Shown: positions 6,333 through 6,494 of the stretch, in pieces
How positions within the stretch are numbered: position 1 is the first letter of the stretch
How the letters are laid out: every line of letters begins with the position of its first letter
Assembly (NCBI GenBank): GCA_002292975.1
Contig: DBCI01000029.1
Span: 589-7,082 of the forward strand
Length of the DNA: 6,494 nt
DNA from: Polynucleobacter sp. UBA962
GTDB lineage: Bacteria; Pseudomonadota; Gammaproteobacteria; Burkholderiales; Burkholderiaceae
Reading direction: 5' to 3'
The notes under the pieces: model-generated
Told to the model about the DNA's origin: nothing
The model's database searches: none
The model's input: the letters and a program-made list of their open reading frames with translations, nothing else
Made by a program: the position numbers and the translations under genes

Positions 6333-6494
6333 TTACCGCTGTCCCATTTTGACATCGGCAAATACCGCCTGTGCCTCACGTGGTAGGCAGCGCCAGTATT
6401 GTGGGCTAGCAGATACATGTCCCTGTAATGCAGCCGCAGCCTCCCAACCCCAGCGAGGTTTGTATAAAAAGGCGCGGGCTAGAGCAATTAAATC
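6333..6494 (-). CDS. NADH:flavin oxidoreductase, Old Yellow Enzyme family (C-terminal fragment, cut by window edge)
   Basis: Only the last 53 residues are inside the window, read in an open frame from 6494 to a TAA at 6333-6335. They begin DLIALARAFLYKPRWGWEAA and continue to SPQYWRCLPREA. This matches the end of the FMN-binding TIM barrel of YqjM/XenA-type Old Yellow Enzymes, where a D-L-V-x-x-G-R-x-x-L-x-x-P-x-W segment contributes the flavin phosphate site and is followed by an aromatic PxQY segment. Here Ala replaces the usual Gly before the Arg. Such enzymes reduce activated C=C bonds with NAD(P)H. The gene is upstream of the Bug gene on the same strand with a 42-base gap, so the two are probably one transcript. 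The fragment is short, so the family call is good but not certain and the substrate is open. Confidence 0.8.
   Translation of the reverse strand, partial: DLIALARAFLYKPRWGWEAAAALQGHVSASPQYWRCLPREAQAVFADVKMGQR

Overview
The window looks like ordinary chromosome from a free-living betaproteobacterium of the order Burkholderiales. Moderate GC, the Bug-family solute-binding protein, the style of the DnaQ protein and the mix of genes would fit Polynucleobacter or a close relative. That placement is from recall of family features, not from a database search. There are seven protein-coding genes, two of them cut by the window edges. I found no rRNA, tRNA, CRISPR array, insertion sequence or phage module.

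Layout. (1) Positions 1-1404 (+) hold the C-terminal half of an MdtB/MdtC-type RND efflux pump permease. (2) Positions 1422-2117 (+) hold dnaQ, the DNA polymerase III proofreading subunit. It starts 17 bases after the pump and ends in a hairpin that is part of its own last codons. (3) Positions 2138-3229 (-) hold a tartrate / D-malate dehydrogenase, convergent with dnaQ. (4) Positions 3270-3935 (-) hold a SprT-like zinc metallopeptidase that may be co-transcribed with the dehydrogenase. (5) Positions 4016-5326 (+) hold an amidase-signature hydrolase that starts at TTG behind a strong ribosome binding site. It is divergent from the SprT-like gene. (6) Positions 5313-6290 (-) hold a Bug-type periplasmic binding protein whose last codons overlap the amidase's last codons by 14 bases. 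(7) Positions 6333-6494 (-) hold the C-terminal end of an Old Yellow Enzyme family oxidoreductase, upstream of and probably in an operon with the Bug gene. Every gap between genes is under 100 bases.

How the genes may work together. The dehydrogenase, amidase, binding protein and flavin oxidoreductase could all serve uptake and breakdown of small organic acids and amides, which is common in Burkholderiales, but their mixed orientations argue against one operon. The efflux pump, dnaQ and the SprT-like protein are unrelated housekeeping or stress functions. I saw no convincing new multi-gene system. The most notable local points are the terminator built into the end of dnaQ, the overlapping convergent 3' ends, the altered nucleophile loop of the amidase, and the three-cysteine zinc ribbon of the SprT-like protein.
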